Counted from the first letter of the stretch, positions 8,655 to 18,419 are shown. The stretch: DNA of 64,000 nt from JAHRVQ01 sp051278195 (GCA_051278195.1 JBNMQM010000011.1:22043-86042), one strand, 5' to 3'. The notes: generated by a model from the sequence alone, not told the origin. Translations and numbers: made by a program.

Positions 8655-9671
8655 TTACAGATGTTTTATCAAAACTTCTGCGATTTGTATACTGTTTAGC
8701 GCAGCACCCTTTCGGACGTTGTCAGAGACAACCCACAGACTGATCCCATTGGGGTGGGAGATATCCTTGCGAATCCGACCGACAAAAACGGGGTCGTTCC
8801 CTGAAGCATCACTCACGGCCGTCGGGTATCCACCGGCAACTTGCTCGTCAATAACGGTCACGCCTGGTGCATTTCCCAGTAATTCTCGCACTTTTTCGGC
8901 ACTGATCGGTGAACCCGTCTCGATATGAATAGACTCAGAGTGGCCATAAAAGACAGGTACTCTAACGCAGGTCGGGTTTACCCCAATCTCGTCATCACCG
9001 AGAATCTTGCGCGTTTCCCAGACCATTTTCATTTCTTCATTGGTATAACCATTATCTTCAAAATCCCCAATATGCGGGATCACATTGAAGGTAATTTGTT
9101 TAGGAAAGAAGTCAGACTCAAAAGGCTGGGCGTTCAATAGTTTTGCGGTTTGTGTCGCCAATGCTTCAACGCCCTGCTTGCCTGCGCCGGAAACCGCTTG
9201 ATAGGTCGACACGTTAATTCGCTTGATCCCAACGGCATCATAGATCGGTTTCAGAGCCACGAGCATCTGAATGGTCGAACAATTCGGGTTCGCAATGATA
9301 TTCGAGCCTTTATATTCAGCAATCTTCTCGGGGTTGACCTCTGGTACAACCAGCGGGATCTTGTTATCACGCCGAAAATAAGACGTGTTATCAATAACAA
9401 CACAACCCGCTGCCGCGGCAATTGGTGCGTACTGCGCGGAGATGCTGCCTCCTGCGGAAAAGAGCCCAATGTGAGTATTTGAGAAGTCGAAGGTTGCCAA
9501 ATCCTGAACAGGCACACTTTTACCTCGAAATTGCAGCCGTTTGCCGGCAGAATTAGCACTTGCCAAGAGCGCAAGCTCTCCGACGGGAAAACCCCGCTCC
9601 TCTATGATCTCCAGCATGGCTTCTCCGACAGCACCCGTCGCGCCCACTATTGCTATGTTTACTTTTTCCAA
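8655..9671 (-). CDS. asd: Aspartate-semialdehyde dehydrogenase
   Basis: NADP-dependent reduction of aspartyl phosphate to the semialdehyde, at the branch to lysine, threonine, methionine and cell-wall diaminopimelate. 338 residues. N-terminal GATGAVGEAM Rossmann motif, catalytic Cys in NPNCSTIQM (about residue 131), and substrate-binding RVPVFYGHSE. The only usable start is TTG: an in-frame TAA lies two codons upstream and the next ATG is inside the Rossmann fold. In pseudomonads asd precedes fimV and follows leuB; here the fimV link is kept, while the upstream neighbour is a divergent LysR gene. Confidence 0.96.
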   Translation of the reverse strand: MEKVNIAIVGATGAVGEAMLEIIEERGFPVGELALLASANSAGKRLQFRGKSVPVQDLATFDFSNTHIGLFSAGGSISAQYAPIAAAAGCVVIDNTSYFRRDNKIPLVVPEVNPEKIAEYKGSNIIANPNCSTIQMLVALKPIYDAVGIKRINVSTYQAVSGAGKQGVEALATQTAKLLNAQPFESDFFPKQITFNVIPHIGDFEDNGYTNEEMKMVWETRKILGDDEIGVNPTCVRVPVFYGHSESIHIETGSPISAEKVRELLGNAPGVTVIDEQVAGGYPTAVSDASGNDPVFVGRIRKDISHPNGISLWVVSDNVRKGAALNSIQIAEVLIKHL

Positions 9672-9742
9672 GGGTTACACCACTTTTTTGATTGATAGGG
9701 GTAATGTTAAGATCACCGGCTGGATAACTCAAATTCATATTA

Positions 9743-9759
9743 TTCATCAAATTGATGAA
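9743..9759. promoter_or_regulatory. Possible LysR operator between asd and lysR
   Basis: A perfect 7-bp inverted repeat with a 3-bp spacer, TTCATCAAATTGATGAA, lies 16 nt before the LysR start in the 104-bp divergent gap. LysR-type regulators commonly bind AT-rich dyads between themselves and a divergent target, so this could control both genes. Binding is inferred, not shown. Confidence 0.4.
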
Positions 9760-9775
9760 ACATCGGAATGACTAA

Positions 9776-10663
9776 ATGATAGACATCGATGGTATTAAAG
9801 CGTTTGTCACAGTTGCAGACGCCCGCTCATTTTCGATCGCTGCAAACCATTTGCATCTGACACAGCCTGCCGTTAGCAAAAGAATTGCGCTGCTCGAAAG
9901 TCAAATGGGCGTCCGATTATTCGATCGCATCGGGCGAACCGTCAACCTCACCGAAGCCGGCCGAGCGTTAGAGCCTCGCGCTCGTGACATTCTGATGAAC
10001 ATTGAAGATACCCAGCGTGAAATAAGTAATCTTGCCGGTAACATTGGTGGACAACTTTCTTTAGCCACAAGCCACCACATTGGCCTATGGCGCCTACCCG
10101 AGGTACTTAAAAAATTCTCCCAGCGCCACCCGGACGTATCACTCGACCTACATTTCATGGATTCAGAGGTCGCGCACGAGCAGATTGTACAGGGTAACCT
10201 GGAGCTTGGTGTGATCACTTTAGCACCCAAGAGCCATGAAAGACTTACCGCTATCCCTATCTGGCGAGATCAGCTGGTATTTATGTGTGCTGCTGACCAC
10301 CCTCTCGCAAGCCAAGAAAAGTTCTATATAGAACAACTCCCTGACTATCCGGCCATTTTACCTGATATGAGCACTTTTACCGGCAGGATTGTGAAGACGC
10401 TCTTTGAGGAGCGTGGCCTGGCACTTAATGTCAGTATGTCCACAAACTACCTTGAAACGATCAAGATGCTAATTTCGGTTGGCTTAGGTTGGAGCGTTTT
10501 ACCCATTTCAATGATGGATAGCAGCCTAAAGGTGATTAACGTGCCCAACGTCACTATTGAACGTCAGCTCGGCGCCATTCATCACGTCCAACGCACACTA
10601 TCGAACGCTGGAAAAGCATTTCTCAATTGTCTCGAGGAAGATTCGACTCTCAAGAACGGATAA
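9776..10663 (+). CDS. LysR family transcriptional regulator
   Basis: 295 residues. N-terminal winged helix-turn-helix (about 1-60, with FSIAANHLHLTQPAVSKRI) followed by a periplasmic-binding-like effector domain (about 90-290). Divergent from asd. A LysR gene of this general kind sits near the leu/asd region in pseudomonads, so control of an amino-acid pathway is plausible, but the effector cannot be read from the sequence. The ATG is preceded by a weak GGA nine bases upstream. Confidence 0.9.
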   Translation: MIDIDGIKAFVTVADARSFSIAANHLHLTQPAVSKRIALLESQMGVRLFDRIGRTVNLTEAGRALEPRARDILMNIEDTQREISNLAGNIGGQLSLATSHHIGLWRLPEVLKKFSQRHPDVSLDLHFMDSEVAHEQIVQGNLELGVITLAPKSHERLTAIPIWRDQLVFMCAADHPLASQEKFYIEQLPDYPAILPDMSTFTGRIVKTLFEERGLALNVSMSTNYLETIKMLISVGLGWSVLPISMMDSSLKVINVPNVTIERQLGAIHHVQRTLSNAGKAFLNCLEEDSTLKNG

Positions 10664-10718
10664 AGACTCAAATAGGCTCACTGACACCAACTTCGCAAGA
10701 TCGAGTCGCTAGTACCTT

Positions 10719-11801
10719 TTATAGGTCCGGCCCGACATTACCAACATCAAAGTTCTGACCACGATCGCGGAGCAAGTGATCCATCAAAGTAATCGCGAGC
10801 ATTGCTTCAGCAATTGGCGTAGCTCTAACGCCAACACAGGGATCATGCCGCCCCTTGGTGATAATTTCTGCCGCCTCACCAGTAACGCTAACGGTTTGAC
10901 CTGGCTGAGTGATGCTCGACGTGGGTTTTAAAGCAATACGAACAATAATATCTTGGCCTGTAGAGATACCACCAAGAATACCGCCGGCATTATTCGATGC
11001 AAATCCGTTTTGCGACATCTCGTCCCGATGTTCGCTACCCCGTTGTTCTATGACATCGAAACCAGCGCCTATCTCAACACCCTTTACAGCGTTGATACTC
11101 ATCATACCGTGAGCGATTTCAGCATCGAGCTTGTCGAACACTGGCTCGCCCAGTCCGGCTCGAAGGCCCTTAGCAACAACCGTGATTTCTGCACCGATCG
11201 AATCCCCGTCCCGGCGCAGTTGATCGATGAAGGCTTCCATCAATGGCACTTTGTCTTTGTCAGGGCAGAAAAAAGGATTTCGACCGATTTCTTCAAAATC
11301 CAACTGCTCTACTTTGATATCCCCCATTTGCGATAGATAACCAGTAATTTCAATGCCCTGTTGGCCTAGGTATTTCTTCGCGATGGCCCCCGCCGCCACA
11401 CGCATAGCAGTCTCTCGCGCTGACGCACGACCGCCGCCGCGATGATCTCTGGTGCCGTATTTTTTCAGATAGGTGTAGTCTGCATGGGAAGGACGAAACA
11501 AGTCCTTGATGTCGGAATAGTCTTTGGATTTCTGGTTTTCATTTTCGATCAACAAGCCAATTGCGGTACCCGTTGTGTGTCCCTCGAAAACGCCAGACAA
11601 AATCTTAACCTGATCACCTTCTTTTCTCTGGGTGGCATATTTAGACGTACCCGGTTTGCGGCGATCCAGGTCTATCTGAATGTCAGCCTCAGTTAATTCG
11701 ATTCCAGGTGGGCATCCGTCCACGATGCAGCCCAGCGCGATGCCGTGGCTTTCACCGAAGGTTGTGACTCTAAACTGCTCGCCGATAGAGCTACCGGGCA
11801 T
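10719..11801 (-). CDS. aroC: Chorismate synthase
   Basis: FMN-dependent last step of the shikimate pathway, EPSP to chorismate. I use the ATG at 11801 (360 residues), which gives the family-standard start MPGSSIGEQFRVTTFGESHG and has GGAG at good spacing; an in-frame upstream start would add nine atypical residues. Further signatures: GGGRASARETAMRVAAGA, SINAVKGVEIG and GGISTGQDI. It converges with the LysR gene (55 nt apart) and is divergent from folE. Confidence 0.97.
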   Translation of the reverse strand: MPGSSIGEQFRVTTFGESHGIALGCIVDGCPPGIELTEADIQIDLDRRKPGTSKYATQRKEGDQVKILSGVFEGHTTGTAIGLLIENENQKSKDYSDIKDLFRPSHADYTYLKKYGTRDHRGGGRASARETAMRVAAGAIAKKYLGQQGIEITGYLSQMGDIKVEQLDFEEIGRNPFFCPDKDKVPLMEAFIDQLRRDGDSIGAEITVVAKGLRAGLGEPVFDKLDAEIAHGMMSINAVKGVEIGAGFDVIEQRGSEHRDEMSQNGFASNNAGGILGGISTGQDIIVRIALKPTSSITQPGQTVSVTGEAAEIITKGRHDPCVGVRATPIAEAMLAITLMDHLLRDRGQNFDVGNVGPDL

Positions 11802-11927
11802 ACTGCTTCTCCGCACAAAAATGCGCATTATAGCGACTAAAGACCGGTTCCGCGCGCCAAAATAAATTTTTGACCCAGCTTCTATGATGACTTAGTGTAC
11901 CCGCTCTTTGGTAACCCGAAATTTAGC

Positions 11928-12476
11928 ATGGAAGATGCATATAAAAAGATTATTGAAGCCGTTGGCGAAGACCCCAACCGAGAGGGCCTACGTGATACAC
12001 CGCAACGTGCGGCCAAGGCGATGGCATTTTTAACCCATGGTTATGACCAATCGTTGGATGAAGTGGTTAACAATGCGCTGTTCGATTCTGATACAAATGA
12101 GATGGTCGTCGTGCAAAACATCGAACTCTATTCTATGTGTGAGCATCATATGCTGCCTTTTATAGGCAAAGCCCACGTGGCTTATTTGCCCACGGGCAAG
12201 GTACTCGGTCTGTCAAAGATTGCTCGAATTGTCGACATGTACGCTCGCCGACTACAGATTCAGGAAAATCTCAGCAAGCAAATCGCAGAGGCTATTCAAT
12301 CGGTCACAAACGCCGCTGGCGTCAGTGTCATCATTGAGGCTAAACACATGTGCATGATGATGCGTGGCGTGCAAAAACAAAATTCAGTCATGCGGACTTC
12401 AGTCATGCTCGGTGAGTTTCGCGACAGTCCATCGACCCGTATGGAATTTATGTCATTGCTCAATCTTCCGCTCTAG
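11928..12476 (+). CDS. folE: GTP cyclohydrolase I
   Basis: Opens GTP to 7,8-dihydroneopterin triphosphate for folate synthesis. Zinc ligands are visible in SMCEHHMLPF and KHMCMMMRGV. The ATG at 11928 gives 182 residues and the usual N-terminal length before GEDPNREGLRDTP. An in-frame GTG at 11895 would add 11 residues; neither has a strong Shine-Dalgarno, so the start is uncertain. It converges with the DUF4892 gene, with only 15 nt between stops. Confidence 0.95.
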   Translation: MEDAYKKIIEAVGEDPNREGLRDTPQRAAKAMAFLTHGYDQSLDEVVNNALFDSDTNEMVVVQNIELYSMCEHHMLPFIGKAHVAYLPTGKVLGLSKIARIVDMYARRLQIQENLSKQIAEAIQSVTNAAGVSVIIEAKHMCMMMRGVQKQNSVMRTSVMLGEFRDSPSTRMEFMSLLNLPL

Positions 12477-12491
12477 ACCAATCAAGCCGAT

Positions 12492-13337
12492 TTATTGCAA
12501 GACAACTAGCTCTAGTCGTTGTTGACCAGAGCGATCAATGGGCGCAATTGGACCCGCACCGATCGCGATGAGCTTGCCAGAATCAGTACCGATTTCTTCG
12601 AGCGCGGCTTTAACGCGAACGGCTCTTTCCTTACTTCTCACCTGAGCCGCTTCTAAGGTCTCATTAGGCTGCAATCGATTGTGAGCAACCAGCGCCAATC
12701 TTTGCCAGTCACCGTTATTCACGACATCACGAAGGGCAGTTAGAACAGTCTTATCAGTCTCAGACCGAATGACAAAGCGGCTTTGTAACCGCAAGGCGGA
12801 AGCTATTAGACGACTATCTAAGATTAGACTAACGCTTACATCGCTAATCAGCTCTACGTGAGCATAGCGTTTGCCGGTTGCTCGTTGGGCCAGGTAAATG
12901 ATCACATAGTCACCTTTATCCCCATTGAGCTTGCCGAAAATATAGTGCTGATCTTCCGTTGGTCCATAAAGAATTGACTCTTCGAATACGTAATTCGCCC
13001 AATAGCTGCTCGGACCGCAATCGCGACCGATACACTCGAACAAGATCTGTCCACGGGATTTAAGCTGCTTTTGAAAAAACTCACTGATAACTTCGGACTG
13101 CCGGACGTCCACGATTTCAAATGTCTCACTGGTTTTAACGCCACGAACATAATCTGAAAACTCCGGTACCACCTTGCCGCCGGTTCGTTTCACTTGACCC
13201 GTGATCAGTCGATGAATGCGTACCTCATCCACTTTGGTCGAACCCACCTGTATAGACCCGGGGTAGAGTTCCAAGGTCACAGCAGATGCATTTGCTGCAA
13301 AAAATAATAACAAGGCGATCAGTCTTAGATGACCCAC
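12492..13337 (-). CDS. DUF4892 domain protein, exported
   Basis: 281 residues with an N-terminal signal peptide (about 1-19, ending NASA). The body (about 20-170) fits the DUF4892 family found in gammaproteobacteria, and the C-terminal third (RLALVAHNRLQPNETLEAAQVRSKERAVRVK...) resembles the OmpA-like peptidoglycan-associated fold. Starts at GTG with GGAG 8 nt upstream, inside the end of sixA (13-nt overlap), so translation is probably coupled. Function is not known; a cell-envelope role is inferred from the signal peptide and C-terminal domain. Confidence 0.75.
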   Translation of the reverse strand: MGHLRLIALLLFFAANASAVTLELYPGSIQVGSTKVDEVRIHRLITGQVKRTGGKVVPEFSDYVRGVKTSETFEIVDVRQSEVISEFFQKQLKSRGQILFECIGRDCGPSSYWANYVFEESILYGPTEDQHYIFGKLNGDKGDYVIIYLAQRATGKRYAHVELISDVSVSLILDSRLIASALRLQSRFVIRSETDKTVLTALRDVVNNGDWQRLALVAHNRLQPNETLEAAQVRSKERAVRVKAALEEIGTDSGKLIAIGAGPIAPIDRSGQQRLELVVLQ

Positions 13338-13777
13338 TTTAAATCTCCACTTAGTCTTTTCCAGGAATTAAGTTCGACGAGCGCAATATTAGCGGTACTC
13401 ATACCGACCTGTTCACCGGAAAAGAAAGCAATTAACAGACTCACCAATGGCTGGTGGCTGACTAACATTATTTCAGTTTCACCACGTTGTTCGAGATAAC
13501 CCACAAGATCTTCAATAGCCCCGTCGGGGGACAAAAAGGCTACGGTTTCCTGATTCACCATAGATACTTGGTTGTACGCCTCTTTAGCCACTTCCGATGC
13601 CGTTTGCTGCGCTCTAAGCAACGGACTCACCAGAAGTAATTCTGGTCTATGACTTTTTTCGACAAGCAATCTAGCAGCGGCTTGTGCCTGCTCTACGCCC
13701 CAAGCAGTTAGAGCACGATTAGCATCACTATCAGCCATTGGCATTGCCTCGCCGTGGCGCATGATCAATAACTTCAT
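13325..13777 (-). CDS. sixA: Phosphohistidine phosphatase SixA
   Basis: Small histidine-phosphatase-superfamily enzyme of 150 residues, the normal SixA length. Catalytic RHG motif at MRHGEAMP (residues 6-13) and second histidine in LVSHQPLVSLL. SixA removes phosphate from phosphohistidine in proteins such as components of the nitrogen PTS. It overlaps the DUF4892 gene by 13 nt and is divergent from the DUF1631 gene across an AT-rich 183-bp gap. Confidence 0.88.
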   Translation of the reverse strand: MKLLIMRHGEAMPMADSDANRALTAWGVEQAQAAARLLVEKSHRPELLLVSPLLRAQQTASEVAKEAYNQVSMVNQETVAFLSPDGAIEDLVGYLEQRGETEIMLVSHQPLVSLLIAFFSGEQVGMSTANIALVELNSWKRLSGDLKWVI

Positions 13778-13960
13778 TTTCAGACCTAATTTTCGACCGC
13801 GTGACTATATCTTAGGCTTGGTTCACACCGAAAGGTATTGTTGTAGTAAGGTTTTAAAAAAGCTTTGTAAGCATCTAAAATATCTACAAAATATTTACAA
13901 TAAACCCAATTAATTCCGACTCACTTTCTATACTATCGAGGCTAACAGCATCATCTTTTA

Positions 13961-16246
13961 ATGGCGTTTGCCTGGCAGGATTCAACTGTGTCTGAGATTA
14001 TCGATAAGCTCCAACAAACCACCATTCGGACGATGAGCCGAATGGTGCAGGAAGCTTTGAGCGAAAACTCCGAAATTATGTCCATTAATCAGAATCAGGA
14101 TGAGATTCTGATGCAGTTTATCGACAATATGAACGAGGTCTTCGACAAGCTGACAGGTAAAGTCAAAGAAGAACGTGTAGTTGTGGACTTTGAAAATCTG
14201 TCTTTGGTCGAGGACGACGAATTGACGGCAATGGTTGCCTTAGAAGGTATGTTAGCCAGTGCTAGAAATCTACATCTGCCGAGCTTTATCAGCTTCAATA
14301 CCAGACTGAACTCTCTTTTCACTGATGTGCGAATCAATGAATCGACAAACCCGCTCGACCCGATGCAGGTCGCAGGTTCTTTTTCACGAGCGCTCACCCG
14401 GCAAGGCTTAGCGCCATATCAGAGCATCCAGGTCTACCGTTCTTTCAACAACCTCGTGCTTAGGCAGTTAGACGTGGTGTTGCGTGAATCTAACCAACTC
14501 CTGATTGATCATGGCGTCATTCCAGATCTTCGCATGGATACTGCGAAACCTAAGGCAGCGCCCACCAGAAGCAGTCCACGAAGTACCGTCGCTAAAGAGT
14601 TCGGTGCATTTGGCACTGTTGAAGAAGAGACTTACGAGCCCAACCCAGATACCGCAGAAATGTTCTCGATGATGCAGAATTTGCTGCACAAAGAATCGCC
14701 TGCAACAGCAGTTCCTGAGGGGGTGCCAGGCTCTGGACAGCAGCAATATGCCGTGCCAGTTTCGATGTTACCGTCGGATGGCCAAGGCAACACCGTGATG
14801 CAGGCTTTCCAGCCTGCGCCGGGGGAACAGGTACAGATGGTCGATCAAGGTCAGCTGATGGATATTCTGACCAATATTCAGAAAGTCCTTGAAGAGCGCA
14901 ATGGCGCCAAAGAATCGATTCCTTCCAGCTTAGAAGACGTAGAGAAGGTCAATATATCCGCGTCTCTCGGTGAGATGCTGAAAGAAAACCAGACCGAGGG
15001 TGTGATTAACGCGGTCGACCAACAATCATCTGACATCATCAACCTAGTCACCTTGCTCTACGATGCTATTTGGCAAGACGAGTCCGTACCGATCCCTATC
15101 AAAGAGTTGATCGGCCGAACACAGATTACCATCATCAAAGTTGCACTCTCAGATCAGACATTTTTCAATGATGAAAATCACCCTGCTCGAGAATTGCTGA
15201 ACGAGTTTGCCGAAGCAGGCATCGGTTGGATTGAAGCGGAGAACCTGAAAGAGGACCCGCTTTACAAACAAATCGAGTCGTCGGTAGGCAGAATTCAGAC
15301 AGGCTATGACGGCGAGGTTTCATTTTTTGATGAGTTAAACAAGGAGTTCAGGTCTTTTCGAGCCAAAGAAGCCGCAAAGACACGCCAGCTAGAACAGCGG
15401 ATATTAAAAAACAAAGAGAGCCAAGAAAGGCTAGACGATATTCACGAGTTGGTCAGCCAAAAGATTCAGGAGCGTATCTTGGGTCGTGACCTTCATCCAT
15501 TTGTGGTTGAGCTCCTCGAAACACACTTCCATAAATTTATGGTGATGTTGGTGTTGAAAGAGGGACCTGGCAGCAATGCCTGGAAGCAATCCATCAATAC
15601 GATCGATGTCCTGCTATGGAGTGTCCAACCTCACGAACAGGACGGTGATCGCGGTCGCCTGACTACGGTCAACCCCCGCCTACTGAATAATTTGCGCAAA
15701 GCGCTGCGAATTGCTCAGCTAGAATCTGCAAAAGTCGAAACTCTGATTATAGAACTCAAGGCCGTGCAGGATGAAAGTTTCGGCGCTCCCGAACCCATAG
15801 TCGAAGCAAAAGCCGAGTTTACCCTAGCGTTAGAGGGCGAAGCACCGCCCCTAGCAGAGATAACTGAAGCAAATACCGAAGCAGAGCACACCATTGAACC
15901 ACCAACCGAAGATGTATTAGACGAAAACCATCCCGCCGTTCATCAAGTCGATCTGTTGTCCGTCGGCATGTGGGTAGAATTCGCTGATGACGATGCACAA
16001 AACATTCGCTGCAAATTGGCGGCAAAAATCAAAGCCATCGACAAGTTTATTTTTGTTAATCGCCAAGGCGTAAAGGTTGTTGAGATAACTAGGATGGGTC
16101 TCGCCAAAGAACTACGTGACGGCAGTGTGCGCATCATCAGCGATGGTGCATTGTTCAGTCGAGCACTAGAGTCTGTTATCGGTAATTTGCGAGAAACTCA
16201 GCATGAGCAACAAACTGGTGGCGCCTATCAACCTGTTGCCGAGTAG
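13961..16246 (+). CDS. DUF1631 family protein
   Basis: 761 residues. Matches the DUF1631 family of gammaproteobacteria: a helical N-terminal part, an acidic/Pro-rich linker, a second helical block (about 340-580), and a C-terminal beta domain (about 665-750, VDLLSVGMWVEF...) that resembles a PilZ-like barrel. No catalytic motif recognised. The ATG at 13961 lacks a ribosome site; a GTG nine codons later (13988) has AGGA seven bases upstream and may be the true start. No function is established for the family. Followed by a hairpin-rich repeat before convergent htpG. Confidence 0.85.
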   Translation: MAFAWQDSTVSEIIDKLQQTTIRTMSRMVQEALSENSEIMSINQNQDEILMQFIDNMNEVFDKLTGKVKEERVVVDFENLSLVEDDELTAMVALEGMLASARNLHLPSFISFNTRLNSLFTDVRINESTNPLDPMQVAGSFSRALTRQGLAPYQSIQVYRSFNNLVLRQLDVVLRESNQLLIDHGVIPDLRMDTAKPKAAPTRSSPRSTVAKEFGAFGTVEEETYEPNPDTAEMFSMMQNLLHKESPATAVPEGVPGSGQQQYAVPVSMLPSDGQGNTVMQAFQPAPGEQVQMVDQGQLMDILTNIQKVLEERNGAKESIPSSLEDVEKVNISASLGEMLKENQTEGVINAVDQQSSDIINLVTLLYDAIWQDESVPIPIKELIGRTQITIIKVALSDQTFFNDENHPARELLNEFAEAGIGWIEAENLKEDPLYKQIESSVGRIQTGYDGEVSFFDELNKEFRSFRAKEAAKTRQLEQRILKNKESQERLDDIHELVSQKIQERILGRDLHPFVVELLETHFHKFMVMLVLKEGPGSNAWKQSINTIDVLLWSVQPHEQDGDRGRLTTVNPRLLNNLRKALRIAQLESAKVETLIIELKAVQDESFGAPEPIVEAKAEFTLALEGEAPPLAEITEANTEAEHTIEPPTEDVLDENHPAVHQVDLLSVGMWVEFADDDAQNIRCKLAAKIKAIDKFIFVNRQGVKVVEITRMGLAKELRDGSVRIISDGALFSRALESVIGNLRETQHEQQTGGAYQPVAE

Positions 16247-16271
16247 TTTCGGGCACCGCTTCCGCCTAGCT

Positions 16272-16357
16272 GCGGCTTAACTTCCGTTAAGCCGCCTCTT
16301 AACATCCGTAAGCCGCCTCTTAACATCCGTAAGCCGCCTCTTAACAGCTGTTAAGCT
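16272..16357. repeat. 21/22-bp hairpin-forming tandem repeat between convergent genes
   Basis: Units at 16276-16297 (22 bp), 16298-16318, 16319-16339 (identical 21 bp, CTTAACATCCGTAAGCCGCC plus T) and a partial unit at 16340-16357. The first forms a perfect 10-bp stem (arms GCGGCTTAAC and GTTAAGCCGC, loop TTCC); the last holds a perfect 16-bp palindrome, CTTAACAGCTGTTAAG, that contains the htpG stop codon. No T-tract follows, so this is not a classical terminator, though it may block read-through between the convergent DUF1631 and htpG genes. Confidence 0.85.
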
Positions 16358-18294
16358 GATAGCTCCAGCAAGAGCTTGTTCAAGCGTTTGACGTAGCTCG
16401 CTGGCTCGTCTAATTGGCTGCCTTCTGCCAGCATCGACTGATCGTACAAGACCAGCGTCAATTCCCTGAACCGGTCCATATCAGGTTCATCATTCAATTT
16501 GATGACCAACGGATGTTCTGGGTTAAGCTCAAAAATGCGCTTGTTCTCTGGCACGCTTTGACCGGCAGATTCCAGAATCCGACGCATCTGCATACCCATG
16601 TCATCGTCCTTGACCACAAGACATGCGGGTGAATCAGTGAGGCGAGACGTCATTCTGACTTCTTCGACCCGATCGCTGACCACTTCTTTAATTCGCTCAA
16701 CCAGGCCCTGGAATTCCTGCTCAATTTTTTCTTGCTGCTCTTTCTCGGGTCCTTCATCAAGATCACCTAAATCAAGGGCACCCTTCGCTACATCTTGGAA
16801 CTGCTTGCCATCAAACTCCATTAAGTGGCTCATCAACCACTCGTCGATTCGATCACTTAAGAGCAACACCTCGATCCCCTTCTTGGCGAACACTTCCAAG
16901 TGAGGGCTATTCTTCGCCGTATGATGATTATCTGCCGCGACAAAATAGATCTTGTCTTGGCCTTCTTTCATACGCGTGATGTAAGCCGCTAACGACTGAT
17001 CTTGGGTGTCAGAATCTGTCTCGGTCGTTGCGAATCTTAGCAACCCGGCGATCTTTTCTTTATTGGTATGGTCCTCCGCCGGGCCTTCTTTTAGCACCTG
17101 ACCAAATTCATTCCAGAATTCTTGGTATCTTTCCGCATCGTTCTTCGCAAGCTTTTCAAGACTGTCCAAGGCGCGCTTAGTCAGTGCATTACGCATCGAA
17201 TCGATGGCGGGGTCGTTTTGCAGAATTTCACGGGAGACATTCAATGGTAAATCATTGGAATCAACGACACCCTTTACGAATCGAAGGTAAAGCGGCATGA
17301 ACTGCTCCGCTTCATCCATGATGAAGACCCGCTGAACATAGAGTTTGACGCCGCGAGGTGTATCACGCTGCCACATATCAAACGGCGCTTTAGAAGGAAT
17401 AAATATCAAACTGGTGTAATCCAACTTGCCTTCTACACGGTTATGACTCCAGACAAGCGGGTCTGAAAAGTCATGGGAAATGTGCTTGTAGAACTCCTTG
17501 TACTCATCGTCTGATACATCAGAGCGAGACCGAGTCCAAAGTGCTTGTGCACTATTCACGGCTTGGTATTCAGCAGCTTTTATATCGGGAGTTTCATCAG
17601 AAGTTTCACCATCAGCATCAGCCTCTTCTTCTGGAGATGGCATTGGCTCTTCCAGCATCATTACGGGTACTGAAATATGATCCGCATATTTCTTTACGAC
17701 GCTCTTAATGCGCCACTCATCCGCAAATTCTGTTTCATCGGACTTCAGATGCAATGTTACCGACGTTCCGCGGGCCTCACGGCTAATAGACTCCACTTCA
17801 AAATCAGCTTCGCCAGCGGATACCCAGCGAACCGCTTCGTCCGTAGACGCTGTTGCAGATCGCGTTTCTACGACAACTTTATCGGCGACGATAAATGATG
17901 AATAAAAGCCGACACCGAACTGACCTATCAACTGAGCATCTTTTTGCTGATCCCCAGTGAGCGCTTCTAAAAACTGGCTGGTACCTGATTTCGCGATCGT
18001 GCCCAGGTGAGAAATGGCTTCTTCGCGGTTCATACCAATACCGTTGTCCGTAAACGTGATGGTCTTGGCTTCGCTATCAATATCGATCTTTATTTTTAGT
18101 TCAGTATCACCGTCTAAAAGGTCTGCATTCGACAGACTCGCGAATCGCAGCTTATCAATGGCATCCGAAGCGTTAGAGATCAGCTCCCGAACAAAGATTT
18201 CCTTATTGCTATACAGGGAGTGGATCATTAATTGAAGCAACTGCTTTGCTTCAGACTGAAAACCCATCGTTTCTTTTTTTGCTTCTACTGACAT
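16351..18294 (-). CDS. htpG: Molecular chaperone HtpG (Hsp90)
   Basis: ATP-dependent homodimeric chaperone. 647 residues, somewhat longer than the E. coli protein (624) because of an acidic insert near residue 220 (PSPEEEADADGETSDETPD), like the charged linker of eukaryotic Hsp90. GHKL ATP site: ELISNASDAIDK, DNGIGM, and GQFGVGFYSSF. The middle domain contains RVFIMDEAE and LNVSREILQ. Single gene, 125 nt downstream of the sucD end. Confidence 0.97.
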   Translation of the reverse strand: MSVEAKKETMGFQSEAKQLLQLMIHSLYSNKEIFVRELISNASDAIDKLRFASLSNADLLDGDTELKIKIDIDSEAKTITFTDNGIGMNREEAISHLGTIAKSGTSQFLEALTGDQQKDAQLIGQFGVGFYSSFIVADKVVVETRSATASTDEAVRWVSAGEADFEVESISREARGTSVTLHLKSDETEFADEWRIKSVVKKYADHISVPVMMLEEPMPSPEEEADADGETSDETPDIKAAEYQAVNSAQALWTRSRSDVSDDEYKEFYKHISHDFSDPLVWSHNRVEGKLDYTSLIFIPSKAPFDMWQRDTPRGVKLYVQRVFIMDEAEQFMPLYLRFVKGVVDSNDLPLNVSREILQNDPAIDSMRNALTKRALDSLEKLAKNDAERYQEFWNEFGQVLKEGPAEDHTNKEKIAGLLRFATTETDSDTQDQSLAAYITRMKEGQDKIYFVAADNHHTAKNSPHLEVFAKKGIEVLLLSDRIDEWLMSHLMEFDGKQFQDVAKGALDLGDLDEGPEKEQQEKIEQEFQGLVERIKEVVSDRVEEVRMTSRLTDSPACLVVKDDDMGMQMRRILESAGQSVPENKRIFELNPEHPLVIKLNDEPDMDRFRELTLVLYDQSMLAEGSQLDEPASYVKRLNKLLLELSA

Positions 18295-18354
18295 GGAAAC
18301 TCCTACTCACCAAACGTCCCTCATTTATGGGGGCATGAGTGACAAATTCAAGGC

Positions 18355-18392
18355 AAAAAAAAGCCCCGTGATGCGAAAGCACCACAGGGCTC
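18355..18392 (-). terminator. Rho-independent terminator after sucD
   Basis: On the minus strand, a GC-rich stem with GAAA/TTTC-type loop (arm AGCCCTGTGGTGC pairing with GCATCACGGGGCT, one or two mismatches) is followed directly by seven or more T. It lies about 28 nt past the sucD stop and closes the sdh-suc-lpd transcript before htpG. Confidence 0.9.
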
Positions 18393-18419
18393 TGATTGAG
18401 CGCTAAAAAAAGACAGCGA

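Noticed and set aside
13861..13960. Promoter upstream of the DUF1631 gene (TATACT at 13929-13934)
   Set aside because: The -10-like hexamer is good, but there is no acceptable -35 hexamer at 16-18 bp, so I do not claim it.
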